NCBI GenBank assembly: GCA_002405555.1
Contig: DHMA01000031.1
Span: 13,917-19,176, forward strand
Length of the DNA: 5,260 nt
Reading direction: 5' to 3'
Origin: Opitutia bacterium UBA4654
GTDB lineage: Bacteria; Verrucomicrobiota; Verrucomicrobiia; Opitutales; Intestinicryptomonadaceae
The position numbers and the translations under genes were made by a program. Below, in pieces: positions 1 to 5,260 of this stretch. The notes under the pieces were generated by a model. The model was given only the letters and a program-made list of their open reading frames with translations, ran no database searches and had not been told where the DNA came from. The first letter of the stretch is position 1; each line of letters opens with the position of its first letter.

Positions 1-184
1 ACGCCCCGAACGGCACGAAAACCTCGACGGCGAGAGCCGCCACAAAGCCGAACATCGCAAACAGCGAAATCCATTTCGCGCCCCTGTCGGAGGCAACCGC
101 CGACATGCACAGAATCAACGCGGCGAAAACCGCAAGAGTCGCCTCCGTCGAGACGCTCGCCCATTCAAAAGATATACCTTCCAT
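1..184 (-). CDS. nuoN: NADH-quinone oxidoreductase subunit N, 5' end only (NuoN)
   Basis: NuoN is the antiporter-like membrane-arm subunit of complex I nearest to NuoK, and one of the three proton-pumping modules. Only the first 61 codons lie in the window; the rest runs off the left edge. The visible protein begins MEGISFEWASVSTEATLAVF. It has a first hydrophobic helix at about residues 15-31, a short polar stretch (SDRGAK, about 32-37) and a second helix from about 38. This matches the family's N-terminal pattern of an acidic/polar start, a helix, an Asp-containing loop and a helix. The function call rests on this plus position, because nuoN is the usual gene after nuoM. The ATG is 6 bases after the nuoM stop. 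I see no Shine-Dalgarno sequence before it (the upstream bases are a run of T), so translation probably depends on ribosomes finishing nuoM. The catalytic Lys and Glu residues are outside the window. Confidence 0.85.
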   Translation of the reverse strand, partial: MEGISFEWASVSTEATLAVFAALILCMSAVASDRGAKWISLFAMFGFVAALAVEVFVPFGA

Positions 185-190
185 AAAAAA

Positions 191-1699
191 CTACTTTGTT
201 AAAGTTGGAATTGCCGACAAATCCGCGTTAAGCCCCGACGTAATCGCCTTCGGGCAGAAGCCCGCAAACAGCAACGCCGCAAGCAGGATTACCGCGGGAA
301 GCTTCTCCGCGAACGTCAAGTCGGGAATCTGCGAAAACTTCGGCGCGATTGCGTCTTTCGGCTCGCCCATGAAGACGTTGGCGAACGCGCGAAGCCCGTA
401 AATCGCCGAAATGATAAGCCCCGTTGCGGCGAGGGCGCAGATTGTCGGCGAGAAATTCCAGAGCGAAGCTAGAATCGAAAGCTCGCCCCAGAAGTTTGCG
501 AACATCGGCAAGCCTAAGCTTGCGAGGGTCGCGGCAAGGAAGAACGCCGCAAGATTCGGCGTCTGTTTGTAAAGCCCGCCCATTTTGAACATGTCCCACT
601 CGCCCGTGCGGTTGACGACCGCGTTCGAGAGCATGAAAAGCAGCGCGACGCTCGCGCCGTGCCCGAACATCAGCAGAACCGTGCCGCCGACGCCCAGAAC
701 CGACATCGAGGCGATGCCCAGAAAGCACAGCCCCATGTGCGCCACGCTCGAATACGAAACCATCATTTTGAGGTCGCGCTGCGCCATTGTGAGAAGTCCG
801 ATATAAATTACGTTGAAGAGCGCGAGAACCGCCATCACCTTCGCCCAGTCGGCGCAACCGGTCGAGAGGAAGGGCAGCGCAACCTGAATCAGGACATAAA
901 GCCCGAACTTTTTAAGAACGCCCGCGTGGAGCATCGCAAACGAGGTCGGAGCCGCCGAGTATGTGCGCGGCGCCCAAGAGTAGAACGGGAAGAGCGAAAC
1001 AAGCGTGCCCAAGCCGAACATCAGCAGTCCGAAAATAACGTACTGCCACTGCGCGTTCAGAGGCGACTTCGCCACGGCGAGCGCAACGGAAATCAGCGAG
1101 AAGTTGTCCGCCCCCGACTGCACGTACAGCGCGATTATGCCCACCAGCGACACGAGCGCGCCGAGCGTCAGATAAATCGCCATCTCCATTGCCGACATGC
1201 GTTTCCCCGCGCCGCCCCAGAGCGAGATTGCAATGAACGTCGGCACAAGGGCGAATTCGTGGAACATGTAGAGCCAGAGAACGTTGGTTGTCGCAAACGC
1301 GCCCATCAGCCCGCCGTGCATGAACATAAGAAGCATGCAGTAGAGACGCGCGTTGTCGATTTCCGACTTCGCCGCCCAGAGGGCCGCCGCAAAGCCCACA
1401 ACCGCCGCGAGCGCGAACATCGGCGCGGAAACCGCGTTCAGGGCAAGCGCGGGAAGCGCGATTCCGAAAAATTCGGGAGCGGTCGCAAACGCGAAGCCCG
1501 CCGAGTCGGCAAAGTCCTTTGCGTATACCGCCCACAGGACTGCGGCGGCGAAGAGCGACACCCCCGAAGAGAGCACCGCCAGCGCCTTCGAGCTTTTGTT
1601 GCCGAAAAACGGCGCAAAGACCGCCGTGCAAAGCGCGCAGAAAAGCGGAACGTAAACCGCCGCGTTCAGAAGAATTTTGCAAATATCGTTTGTTTCCAT
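191..1699 (-). CDS. nuoM: NADH-quinone oxidoreductase subunit M (NuoM)
   Basis: NuoM is an antiporter-like proton-pumping subunit in the membrane arm of complex I, between NuoN and NuoL. The product is 502 residues, close to E. coli NuoM (about 509), and is hydrophobic throughout, consistent with about 14 transmembrane helices. Family residues visible are the helix-5 glutamate E148 in LYMFHEFALVP, the helix-8 lysine K264 in AGVLKKFGLY, histidines H321 (SVAHMG) and H347 (FGHG), and the helix-12 glutamate E406 in NFWGELSIL. The FKMGGLY motif at 371-377 is shared with NuoL. Oddly, the helix-7 lysine (E. coli K234, before PLHGWLPDA) is L233 here, in TLVSLFPFYSWAPRTY. The usual Asp of that motif is R245, and TM8 carries H258 and a double lysine K263-K264. 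The ATG is well supported by an AGGAG site 9 bases upstream that overlaps the nuoL stop. The identity is secure; full pumping competence is an inference. Confidence 0.97.
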   Translation of the reverse strand: METNDICKILLNAAVYVPLFCALCTAVFAPFFGNKSSKALAVLSSGVSLFAAAVLWAVYAKDFADSAGFAFATAPEFFGIALPALALNAVSAPMFALAAVVGFAAALWAAKSEIDNARLYCMLLMFMHGGLMGAFATTNVLWLYMFHEFALVPTFIAISLWGGAGKRMSAMEMAIYLTLGALVSLVGIIALYVQSGADNFSLISVALAVAKSPLNAQWQYVIFGLLMFGLGTLVSLFPFYSWAPRTYSAAPTSFAMLHAGVLKKFGLYVLIQVALPFLSTGCADWAKVMAVLALFNVIYIGLLTMAQRDLKMMVSYSSVAHMGLCFLGIASMSVLGVGGTVLLMFGHGASVALLFMLSNAVVNRTGEWDMFKMGGLYKQTPNLAAFFLAATLASLGLPMFANFWGELSILASLWNFSPTICALAATGLIISAIYGLRAFANVFMGEPKDAIAPKFSQIPDLTFAEKLPAVILLAALLFAGFCPKAITSGLNADLSAIPTLTK

Positions 1700-1708
1700 C
1701 TTAGAAAT

Positions 1709-1713
1709 CTCCT
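1709..1713 (-). promoter_or_regulatory. Shine-Dalgarno site for nuoM, overlapping the nuoL stop codon
   Basis: On the minus strand the sequence reads TAGGAGATTTCTAAGATG. The AGGAG core lies 9 bases before the nuoM ATG, and its first two bases belong to the nuoL TAG stop. This fixes the nuoM start and suggests that translation of nuoL and nuoM is coupled. Confidence 0.85.
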
Positions 1714-3619
1714 ACGCATAAATTATGACGAACAATACGACGAACCCCGCCACAAGCCACTTGACCTGCGAGTTCGCCGAAGCGTCGTGAAGCCGTTTGA
1801 AGCCCTGCCCTATCACGGCGCAGACAATGCCCGTTCCGCGGACAAGAAGAAGCTCGACAAGCAGCAAATCGACGAAAGTCGCAAGGAAAATCGCGACGCG
1901 CTGTTGGACTTTCGCCACATAGTAGTTGTAAACGTCGTCGAACCAGCCGTGTTTGTTGAGGGCTTTGTAGAGGCGCGGCAGGCGTTTTTCCACAAGGTCG
2001 TAGCCGCGAGAGTGTCCGTACACGACATACGCGAAAGCGATTCCGACGAGAGTTGCGATAAGCGCAGCGTTTTCGAGCGTGTGGACGTCGGGAATTTTCG
2101 CCAGAGCCGAGCGGTGGATTTCCCAAACCGACGAGATGAACGACGTCGCCGAAGCGGGAATGAGCGCGTTCATTTTTCCGTCCGCCCAGACTATTCCGTA
2201 CGCAAAGCTCCAAGCCCCCGCGAGCGAATAGAGCGCGAGCACCGCGAGCGGCAGAACCATGAACATAGAGCTTTCCCGCGCGTGTTCCGCCTTTTCCGAG
2301 TGCGGTTTCCCGCAGAAGACGTTGAAGAAAAGCCTGCCCATGTAAATAGGCGTAAGCACCGCCGCTCCCGCGACGAGCCAGAAAACGATTTTGTTGAAGA
2401 GGACGCCCTCAACCGAACGTCCGTAGGCTGCGGTGAGAATCGCCTCTTTGCTGTAATAGCCCGAAAAATACGGAATCGCGATAATCGAAAGCGTTGCAAT
2501 CAGCGCGACAATCGAGGTTGCGGGCATCTTTTTGAAAAGCCCGCCCATTTTGAAGATATCCTGCTCGTGGCGGCACGCGTGGATTATCGAGCCCGCCACA
2601 AGGAAGAGTGTAGCCTTGAAGAACGCGTGGGTCGTGAGGTGGTACATTGCAAGCTCGTAGCCCAAGCCGACGCCTACGCCCATCAAGCCCAAGTGAGCCA
2701 GAGTGGAGTACGCCAAGATTTTCTTGATGTCGTTTTGCCCCAAAGCCCAAAGACCGGCGAAGAACGCCATCAACGCGCAAAGAATCGTCGCGACGTCGAG
2801 CACTTCGGGGGTGAGGAAGCCGATTGTCGAAAGGCGAACCATCATGAACACGCCTGCGGCGACCATCGTCGCGGCGTGGATAAGGGCCGAAACGGGAGTC
2901 GGCCCCGCCATTGCGTCGGCAAGCCAAACGTGCAGGGGGAACTGCGCGCTCTTTCCGAGGAAGCCGCAGAGAATCAGAAGCCCCATCGCGGTGGACGCCT
3001 TTTCGGGGGTCGCCCTGAAAATTTCGGCAAGCCCGCAGAAGTCGGTCGTGCCGAGAGACGCCTGACAGAAAATTATGCCGAGCAAAAAGCCGAAGTCGCC
3101 CACTCTGTTTACTATGAACGCCTTTTTGGAAGCCTCGCGGGCGGCATCGGTGTCGGCATAGTGGGCAATCAGCGCGTACGAGCTGAACCCCACCAGTTCC
3201 CAGAACACGAACATCATAAACAGGTTCGACGCCAGCACAATCCCCGTCATCGAGAACATGAAGAAGCTCAAGCCCGCAAAGAAGCGCGACTTCGCCTTGT
3301 CGTCGTCCATGTATCCCACGCTGAAAACGTGGATTAGAAAGCCCACAAAGCAGACCACAAACAGCATGTTCCGCGTAAGCCCGTCGAAGAGGAAGCCGAA
3401 GTCGAAGTTGAGCGAGCCGAGTTCGAAGAGGCATGCGGAGCTTTTGAAAAGCGAATCCGCCCCCGACGCAAATTCCGCCGAGAGAACCGCCCCAAGCGCG
3501 ACCGCCGCCGACAGCACCGAGACCGCCGCGCCGCCCCACTTGCTCCTGCGCAAAAACAGCGCGATTACCGCCGCCGACAAAAGCGGCAGGAACAAAACCA
3601 AACTTAATTGAGATTGCAT
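1712..3619 (-). CDS. nuoL: NADH-quinone oxidoreductase subunit L (NuoL)
   Basis: NuoL is the distal antiporter-like proton-pumping subunit of complex I and carries the long lateral helix that runs along the membrane arm. The protein is 635 residues (E. coli about 613). Key residues by motif are E141 in helix 5 (FVFWELVGFSSY), D175 (NRVGDFG), K223 in helix 7 (GKSAQFPLHVWLADAM), H248 in helix 8 (SALIHAATMV), K335 (HAFFKATLFL) and K391 in helix 12 (YYSKEAIL). The GQNDIKKILAYSTLAHLG motif at about 294-311 is typical of the family. Residues from about 545 to 610 contain the GWFDDVYNYYV segment and an amphipathic stretch that fit the lateral helix, and about 618-634 is the final membrane anchor. 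All expected charged residues are present, unlike in NuoM. The ATG follows the nuoK stop by 4 bases and has a GGAGA site inside the end of nuoK. It ends with TAG. Confidence 0.98.
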   Translation of the reverse strand: MQSQLSLVLFLPLLSAAVIALFLRRSKWGGAAVSVLSAAVALGAVLSAEFASGADSLFKSSACLFELGSLNFDFGFLFDGLTRNMLFVVCFVGFLIHVFSVGYMDDDKAKSRFFAGLSFFMFSMTGIVLASNLFMMFVFWELVGFSSYALIAHYADTDAAREASKKAFIVNRVGDFGFLLGIIFCQASLGTTDFCGLAEIFRATPEKASTAMGLLILCGFLGKSAQFPLHVWLADAMAGPTPVSALIHAATMVAAGVFMMVRLSTIGFLTPEVLDVATILCALMAFFAGLWALGQNDIKKILAYSTLAHLGLMGVGVGLGYELAMYHLTTHAFFKATLFLVAGSIIHACRHEQDIFKMGGLFKKMPATSIVALIATLSIIAIPYFSGYYSKEAILTAAYGRSVEGVLFNKIVFWLVAGAAVLTPIYMGRLFFNVFCGKPHSEKAEHARESSMFMVLPLAVLALYSLAGAWSFAYGIVWADGKMNALIPASATSFISSVWEIHRSALAKIPDVHTLENAALIATLVGIAFAYVVYGHSRGYDLVEKRLPRLYKALNKHGWFDDVYNYYVAKVQQRVAIFLATFVDLLLVELLLVRGTGIVCAVIGQGFKRLHDASANSQVKWLVAGFVVLFVIIYA

Positions 3620-3623
3620 TTTA

Positions 3624-3929
3624 TTAGTCTCCGAGAGTGTTGAGGTCTTTCGTCGAGACCGTGTTTTCGAGGGCGAACAGTCGCGTGATTATTGCAAGCC
3701 CCACCGCCACTTCCGACGCCGCTATCGCGAGCACGAAGAACGCGAAAACCGCGCCGTCCATGTCGTTGTAAGCCGAAGCGAACGCCGCGAACGCGAGCAT
3801 CGCGCCCAGCAGCATGAACTCCACGCACATGAAGATTGTAATCAAATTCCGCTTGAACATCACGCCGAGAAGACCCGTCGCAAAAAGAGCCAACGCGGGA
3901 AACAAAAACTGGTGCAAAGTGTGTTCCAT
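3624..3929 (-). CDS. nuoK: NADH-quinone oxidoreductase subunit K (NuoK)
   Basis: NuoK (ND4L family) is a small membrane subunit that links the quinone-site end of complex I to the antiporter-like pumps through buried glutamates. The product is 101 residues, the usual size for the family (about 100). It has three hydrophobic helices at about 8-24, 29-52 and 60-84. The two conserved membrane glutamates are present: E37 in FMCVEFMLLG and E73 in AASEVAVGLAI, equivalent to E. coli E36 and E72. The open frame continues upstream through nuoJ in another phase. The start at MEHTLHQFLF is chosen because it gives family length, sits 14 bases after the nuoJ stop and has an AAAGGG site 8 bases upstream. 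The stop is TAA, 4 bases before nuoL. Confidence 0.97.
   Translation of the reverse strand: MEHTLHQFLFPALALFATGLLGVMFKRNLITIFMCVEFMLLGAMLAFAAFASAYNDMDGAVFAFFVLAIAASEVAVGLAIITRLFALENTVSTKDLNTLGD
3628..3632 (-). promoter_or_regulatory. Shine-Dalgarno site for nuoL inside the 3' end of nuoK
   Basis: The minus strand reads CGGAGACTAATAAAATG. GGAGA is 8 bases before the nuoL ATG and lies within the last codons of nuoK. It supports the nuoL start and close translational linkage of the two genes. Confidence 0.75.
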
Positions 3930-3937
3930 AAAAAAGT

Positions 3938-3943
3938 CCCTTT
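3938..3943 (-). promoter_or_regulatory. Shine-Dalgarno-like site for nuoK
   Basis: The minus strand reads TAGAAAGGGACTTTTTTATG. AAAGGG immediately follows the nuoJ TAG stop and is 8 bases before the nuoK ATG. The match to the consensus is moderate, but it is the best candidate in the gap and decides the nuoK start over the longer open frame. Confidence 0.6.
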
Positions 3944-4450
3944 CTATTTCCTTCCGTCGCGGTGTTTTGCTATCGCGATTACCCCGACCATCGCCGCCAA
4001 GAGCGTGATTCCCGCAATTTCGAACGGCAGCATAAAAGTTGTGAAGAGCGCAATGCCGTAGTTTTTCGCCGCCGACACCGCGGGAATGCCCGCCTGCGCC
4101 GTATCCGCGCCCGCGCAGCCGCGCAGAATCTGCGGTTCGAAAACTCCTATGAGCGCGAGCACCGCCGCCCAGAGCAGCAGCAGAACGCCGCGCTTTATCC
4201 AGCCCGCGCCGTCGCGCTTGTCGCCTATGAGCATTACGACGAACACGAACAGGACAAGAACCGCGCCCGCGTAGACCATTACGAGCACGAACGCCAAGAA
4301 GTACGCTTTCATCAGCAGCAGAAGCCCCGCCGCGCCGAGAATCGACGCAAGCATCGACATCGCCTGATTGACGTATCCGCGAACCGTAAGCACGCCGACC
4401 GCGCCGCCGAGGCACAAGCCGCAGAAAATGTAATACATAATGTCTTCCAT
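3944..4450 (-). CDS. nuoJ: NADH-quinone oxidoreductase subunit J (NuoJ)
   Basis: NuoJ (ND6 family) is a membrane-arm subunit packed against NuoK, NuoA and NuoH. Its third helix contains a flexible pi-bulge thought to gate the proton/water path during coupling. The chosen protein is 168 residues (E. coli 184), with about five hydrophobic helices: roughly 5-22, 27-47, 51-75, 88-103 and 135-161. The signature is MVYAGAVLVLFVFVVMLI at about 58-75, with Y60 and the glycine after it at the expected place in helix 3. The loop at about 105-130 is variable and carries a single Cys (C112). The open frame extends upstream across nuoI, but the start at MEDIMYYIFC is set by a strong GGAGG site 9 bases upstream. 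That ATG shares one base with the nuoI TAA stop (TAATG), indicating coupled translation. M5 is a less likely alternative start. Confidence 0.96.
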   Translation of the reverse strand: MEDIMYYIFCGLCLGGAVGVLTVRGYVNQAMSMLASILGAAGLLLLMKAYFLAFVLVMVYAGAVLVLFVFVVMLIGDKRDGAGWIKRGVLLLLWAAVLALIGVFEPQILRGCAGADTAQAGIPAVSAAKNYGIALFTTFMLPFEIAGITLLAAMVGVIAIAKHRDGRK

Positions 4451-4986
4451 TATTTTCTTCCTCCGAATTCTGCGTTGTCCTTGACTTTTTTCCACTTCAT
4501 AATCTTGTCGGGCAGGACGCCTCCCGCCGCGTAGAGGTCGGCCTTGTGGCGGATAAATTCCTCGCGCGTATAGCCGTTTATGGAAAATTCGTTTTGCAGT
4601 ACAATCGCCTTTTCGGGGCAGACTTCCTGACAAAGCCCGCAGAATATGCAGCGGAGCATGTTGATTTGGAAATCCTGCGGGGCTTTTTCTATGTACGCGT
4701 ACTCGCTGTCTTCGGGAATCGGGCCGGGGAAGACGCGGATTGCCTTCGAAGGGCAGACGAATTCGCAAAGCTGGCACGACACGCATTTTTCGCGCCCCTG
4801 CGAATCCTTCACGAGCGTCGGCGCGCCGCGGTATCCCACGGGAAGCACGGGCGACTGGTCGGGATATTCCAACGTAACGCGCGGCTTGAATATGTTTTTG
4901 AACGTTATAAACAGACCCGAAACTATTTGGGGCAAATAGAGTTTTTCCCAAAAGCTCAGGCGTTTTCTTTCGACTACGATAGCCAT
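4450..4986 (-). CDS. nuoI: NADH-quinone oxidoreductase subunit I, 2[4Fe-4S] ferredoxin-like (NuoI)
   Basis: NuoI is the peripheral-arm subunit at the membrane interface that holds clusters N6a and N6b and relays electrons towards the terminal cluster N2 and quinone. The protein is 178 residues, normal for the family. Two complete cluster motifs are visible: CVSCQLCEFVCPSKAI with C68, C71, C74 and C78, and CIFCGLCQEVCPEKAI with C113, C116, C119 and C123. As in other two-cluster ferredoxin folds, the last Cys of each motif would ligate the opposite cluster. The N-terminal segment (about 13-35, WEKLYLPQIVSGLFITFKNIF) fits the amphipathic helix that lies on the membrane, followed by the YPDQSPVLPVGYRGAP stretch typical of NuoI. 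The ATG is 18 bases after nuoH and has only a weak GGA site. No key residue is missing. Confidence 0.98.
   Translation of the reverse strand: MAIVVERKRLSFWEKLYLPQIVSGLFITFKNIFKPRVTLEYPDQSPVLPVGYRGAPTLVKDSQGREKCVSCQLCEFVCPSKAIRVFPGPIPEDSEYAYIEKAPQDFQINMLRCIFCGLCQEVCPEKAIVLQNEFSINGYTREEFIRHKADLYAAGGVLPDKIMKWKKVKDNAEFGGRK
4460..4464 (-). promoter_or_regulatory. Shine-Dalgarno site for nuoJ inside the end of nuoI
   Basis: The minus strand reads GGAGGAAGAAAATAATG. GGAGG, the strongest ribosome site in the window, lies 9 bases before the nuoJ ATG and encodes part of the terminal FGGRK of NuoI. It rules out the longer upstream open frame for nuoJ. Confidence 0.88.
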
Positions 4987-5004
4987 AGATTTATCCGTTG
5001 AAAT

Positions 5005-5260
5005 TTAGAAAGACATAATCAGCAGGTATGCAACAAAGTTCGCGAGCGCGAGCGGCACAAGAGCCTTCCAACCCAAGCGCATGACTTGGTCGTACCTGAA
5101 ACGCGGAAGAGTCCAGCGAACCCAGATGAAGAAGAACAGCATTGCCGCGATTTTCACGATGAACGTAAGCAGCGGCAGCACCGCGCCAATCCAGCCCCAC
5201 GATTCGGGCCACGCCACCCCCGGAAGCGGATTCCAGCCGCCGAGGAACAGCACTATGAAC
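5005..5260 (-). CDS. nuoH: NADH-quinone oxidoreductase subunit H, 3' end only (NuoH)
   Basis: NuoH (ND1 family) is the membrane subunit at the heel of complex I; with the peripheral arm it forms the quinone-binding chamber. Only the last 84 complete codons plus the TAA stop are in the window; the rest lies beyond the right edge. The visible part begins FIVLFLGGWNPLPG and contains a hydrophobic helix (about LPLLTFIVKIAAMLFFFIWV). It is followed by the family motif RWTLPRFRYDQVMRLGWKALVPLAL and a final helix ending YLLIMSF. LFLGGW and the LPRFRYDQ...GWK block are characteristic C-terminal NuoH signatures. The GTG at 5251-5253 is an internal valine, not a start, because the frame continues with Ile and Phe codons to the edge. 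nuoI follows after 18 bases. Confidence 0.96.
   Translation of the reverse strand, partial: FIVLFLGGWNPLPGVAWPESWGWIGAVLPLLTFIVKIAAMLFFFIWVRWTLPRFRYDQVMRLGWKALVPLALANFVAYLLIMSF

Noticed and set aside
105..401. Short plus-strand open frame across the nuoM-nuoN junction.
   Set aside because: It overlaps nuoM and nuoN on the opposite strand and shows no domain or ribosome site. The composition fits a shadow of GC-rich coding DNA.
659..3337. Very long plus-strand open frame (892 codons) read as a possible gene.
   Set aside because: It is the exact codon complement of nuoL and nuoM, both clearly real. Its product is a low-complexity Arg/Glu/His-rich string with no recognisable domain, and no ribosome site or independent context supports it.
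3624..4415. Extended upstream start for nuoK giving a 263-residue protein.
   Set aside because: The extension is nuoJ read in another frame. NuoK is about 100 residues in all bacteria I know, and the ATG at 3929 fits.
3944..4951. Extended upstream start for nuoJ giving a 335-residue protein.
   Set aside because: The extra N-terminal part is an out-of-frame reading of nuoI and is Arg-rich. The GGAGG-led ATG at 4450 gives the normal family length.
4546..5001. Plus-strand open frame opposite nuoI.
   Set aside because: It is antisense to a fully conserved NuoI with both cluster motifs intact, and its product resembles no family I recognise.
5251..5253. GTG as the start of a small 82-residue membrane protein.
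   Set aside because: The frame continues upstream to the window edge with Ile and Phe, and the sequence is the conserved C-terminus of NuoH.
1..5260. Mobile elements, RNA genes, CRISPR arrays, terminators or internal promoters.
   Set aside because: The coding sequence is continuous with gaps of at most 18 bases. I saw no inverted repeat followed by a T-run, no repeat array and no RNA gene signature.

Overview
This window is one uninterrupted stretch of a bacterial respiratory complex I (type I NADH dehydrogenase, Nuo) operon. Every gene lies on the minus strand, so it is transcribed from right to left. The genes in reading order are nuoH (3' end only), nuoI, nuoJ, nuoK, nuoL, nuoM and nuoN (5' end only). 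This is the canonical bacterial order for the membrane-arm half of the operon. Gaps run from a 1-base overlap to 18 bases, so there is no room for extra genes, and I see no terminator or internal promoter. Both window edges cut through genes.

Layout by position: the start of nuoN is at 1-184, nuoM at 191-1699, nuoL at 1712-3619, nuoK at 3624-3929, nuoJ at 3944-4450, nuoI at 4450-4986, and the end of nuoH at 5005-5260. Together they encode the two-[4Fe-4S] relay protein NuoI, part of the quinone-site and heel subunit NuoH, the small channel-linking subunits NuoJ and NuoK, and the antiporter-like proton-pumping subunits NuoL, NuoM and NuoN. Electrons pass through NuoI towards quinone at the NuoH/peripheral-arm junction. 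The energy is carried along the membrane arm through NuoH, J and K to the three pumps.

The organism is a bacterium with moderately GC-rich coding sequence (judged by eye) and strong avoidance of the codons TTA, CTA and TCA. The wording of NuoI, NuoL and NuoM gives me a weak impression of the Verrucomicrobiota/PVC group, but that comes from memory of such sequences and is not established here.

This is mostly an ordinary core-metabolism region, and I found no new system. The one biochemically notable point is that NuoM appears to lack the central lysine of transmembrane helix 7 that is normally considered essential for pumping. Leucine stands in its place, although the other key charged residues of NuoM are kept. 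The remaining findings are small: translational-coupling arrangements, a 19-base repeat shared by the paralogues nuoL and nuoM, and a very long antisense open frame that codon bias explains.
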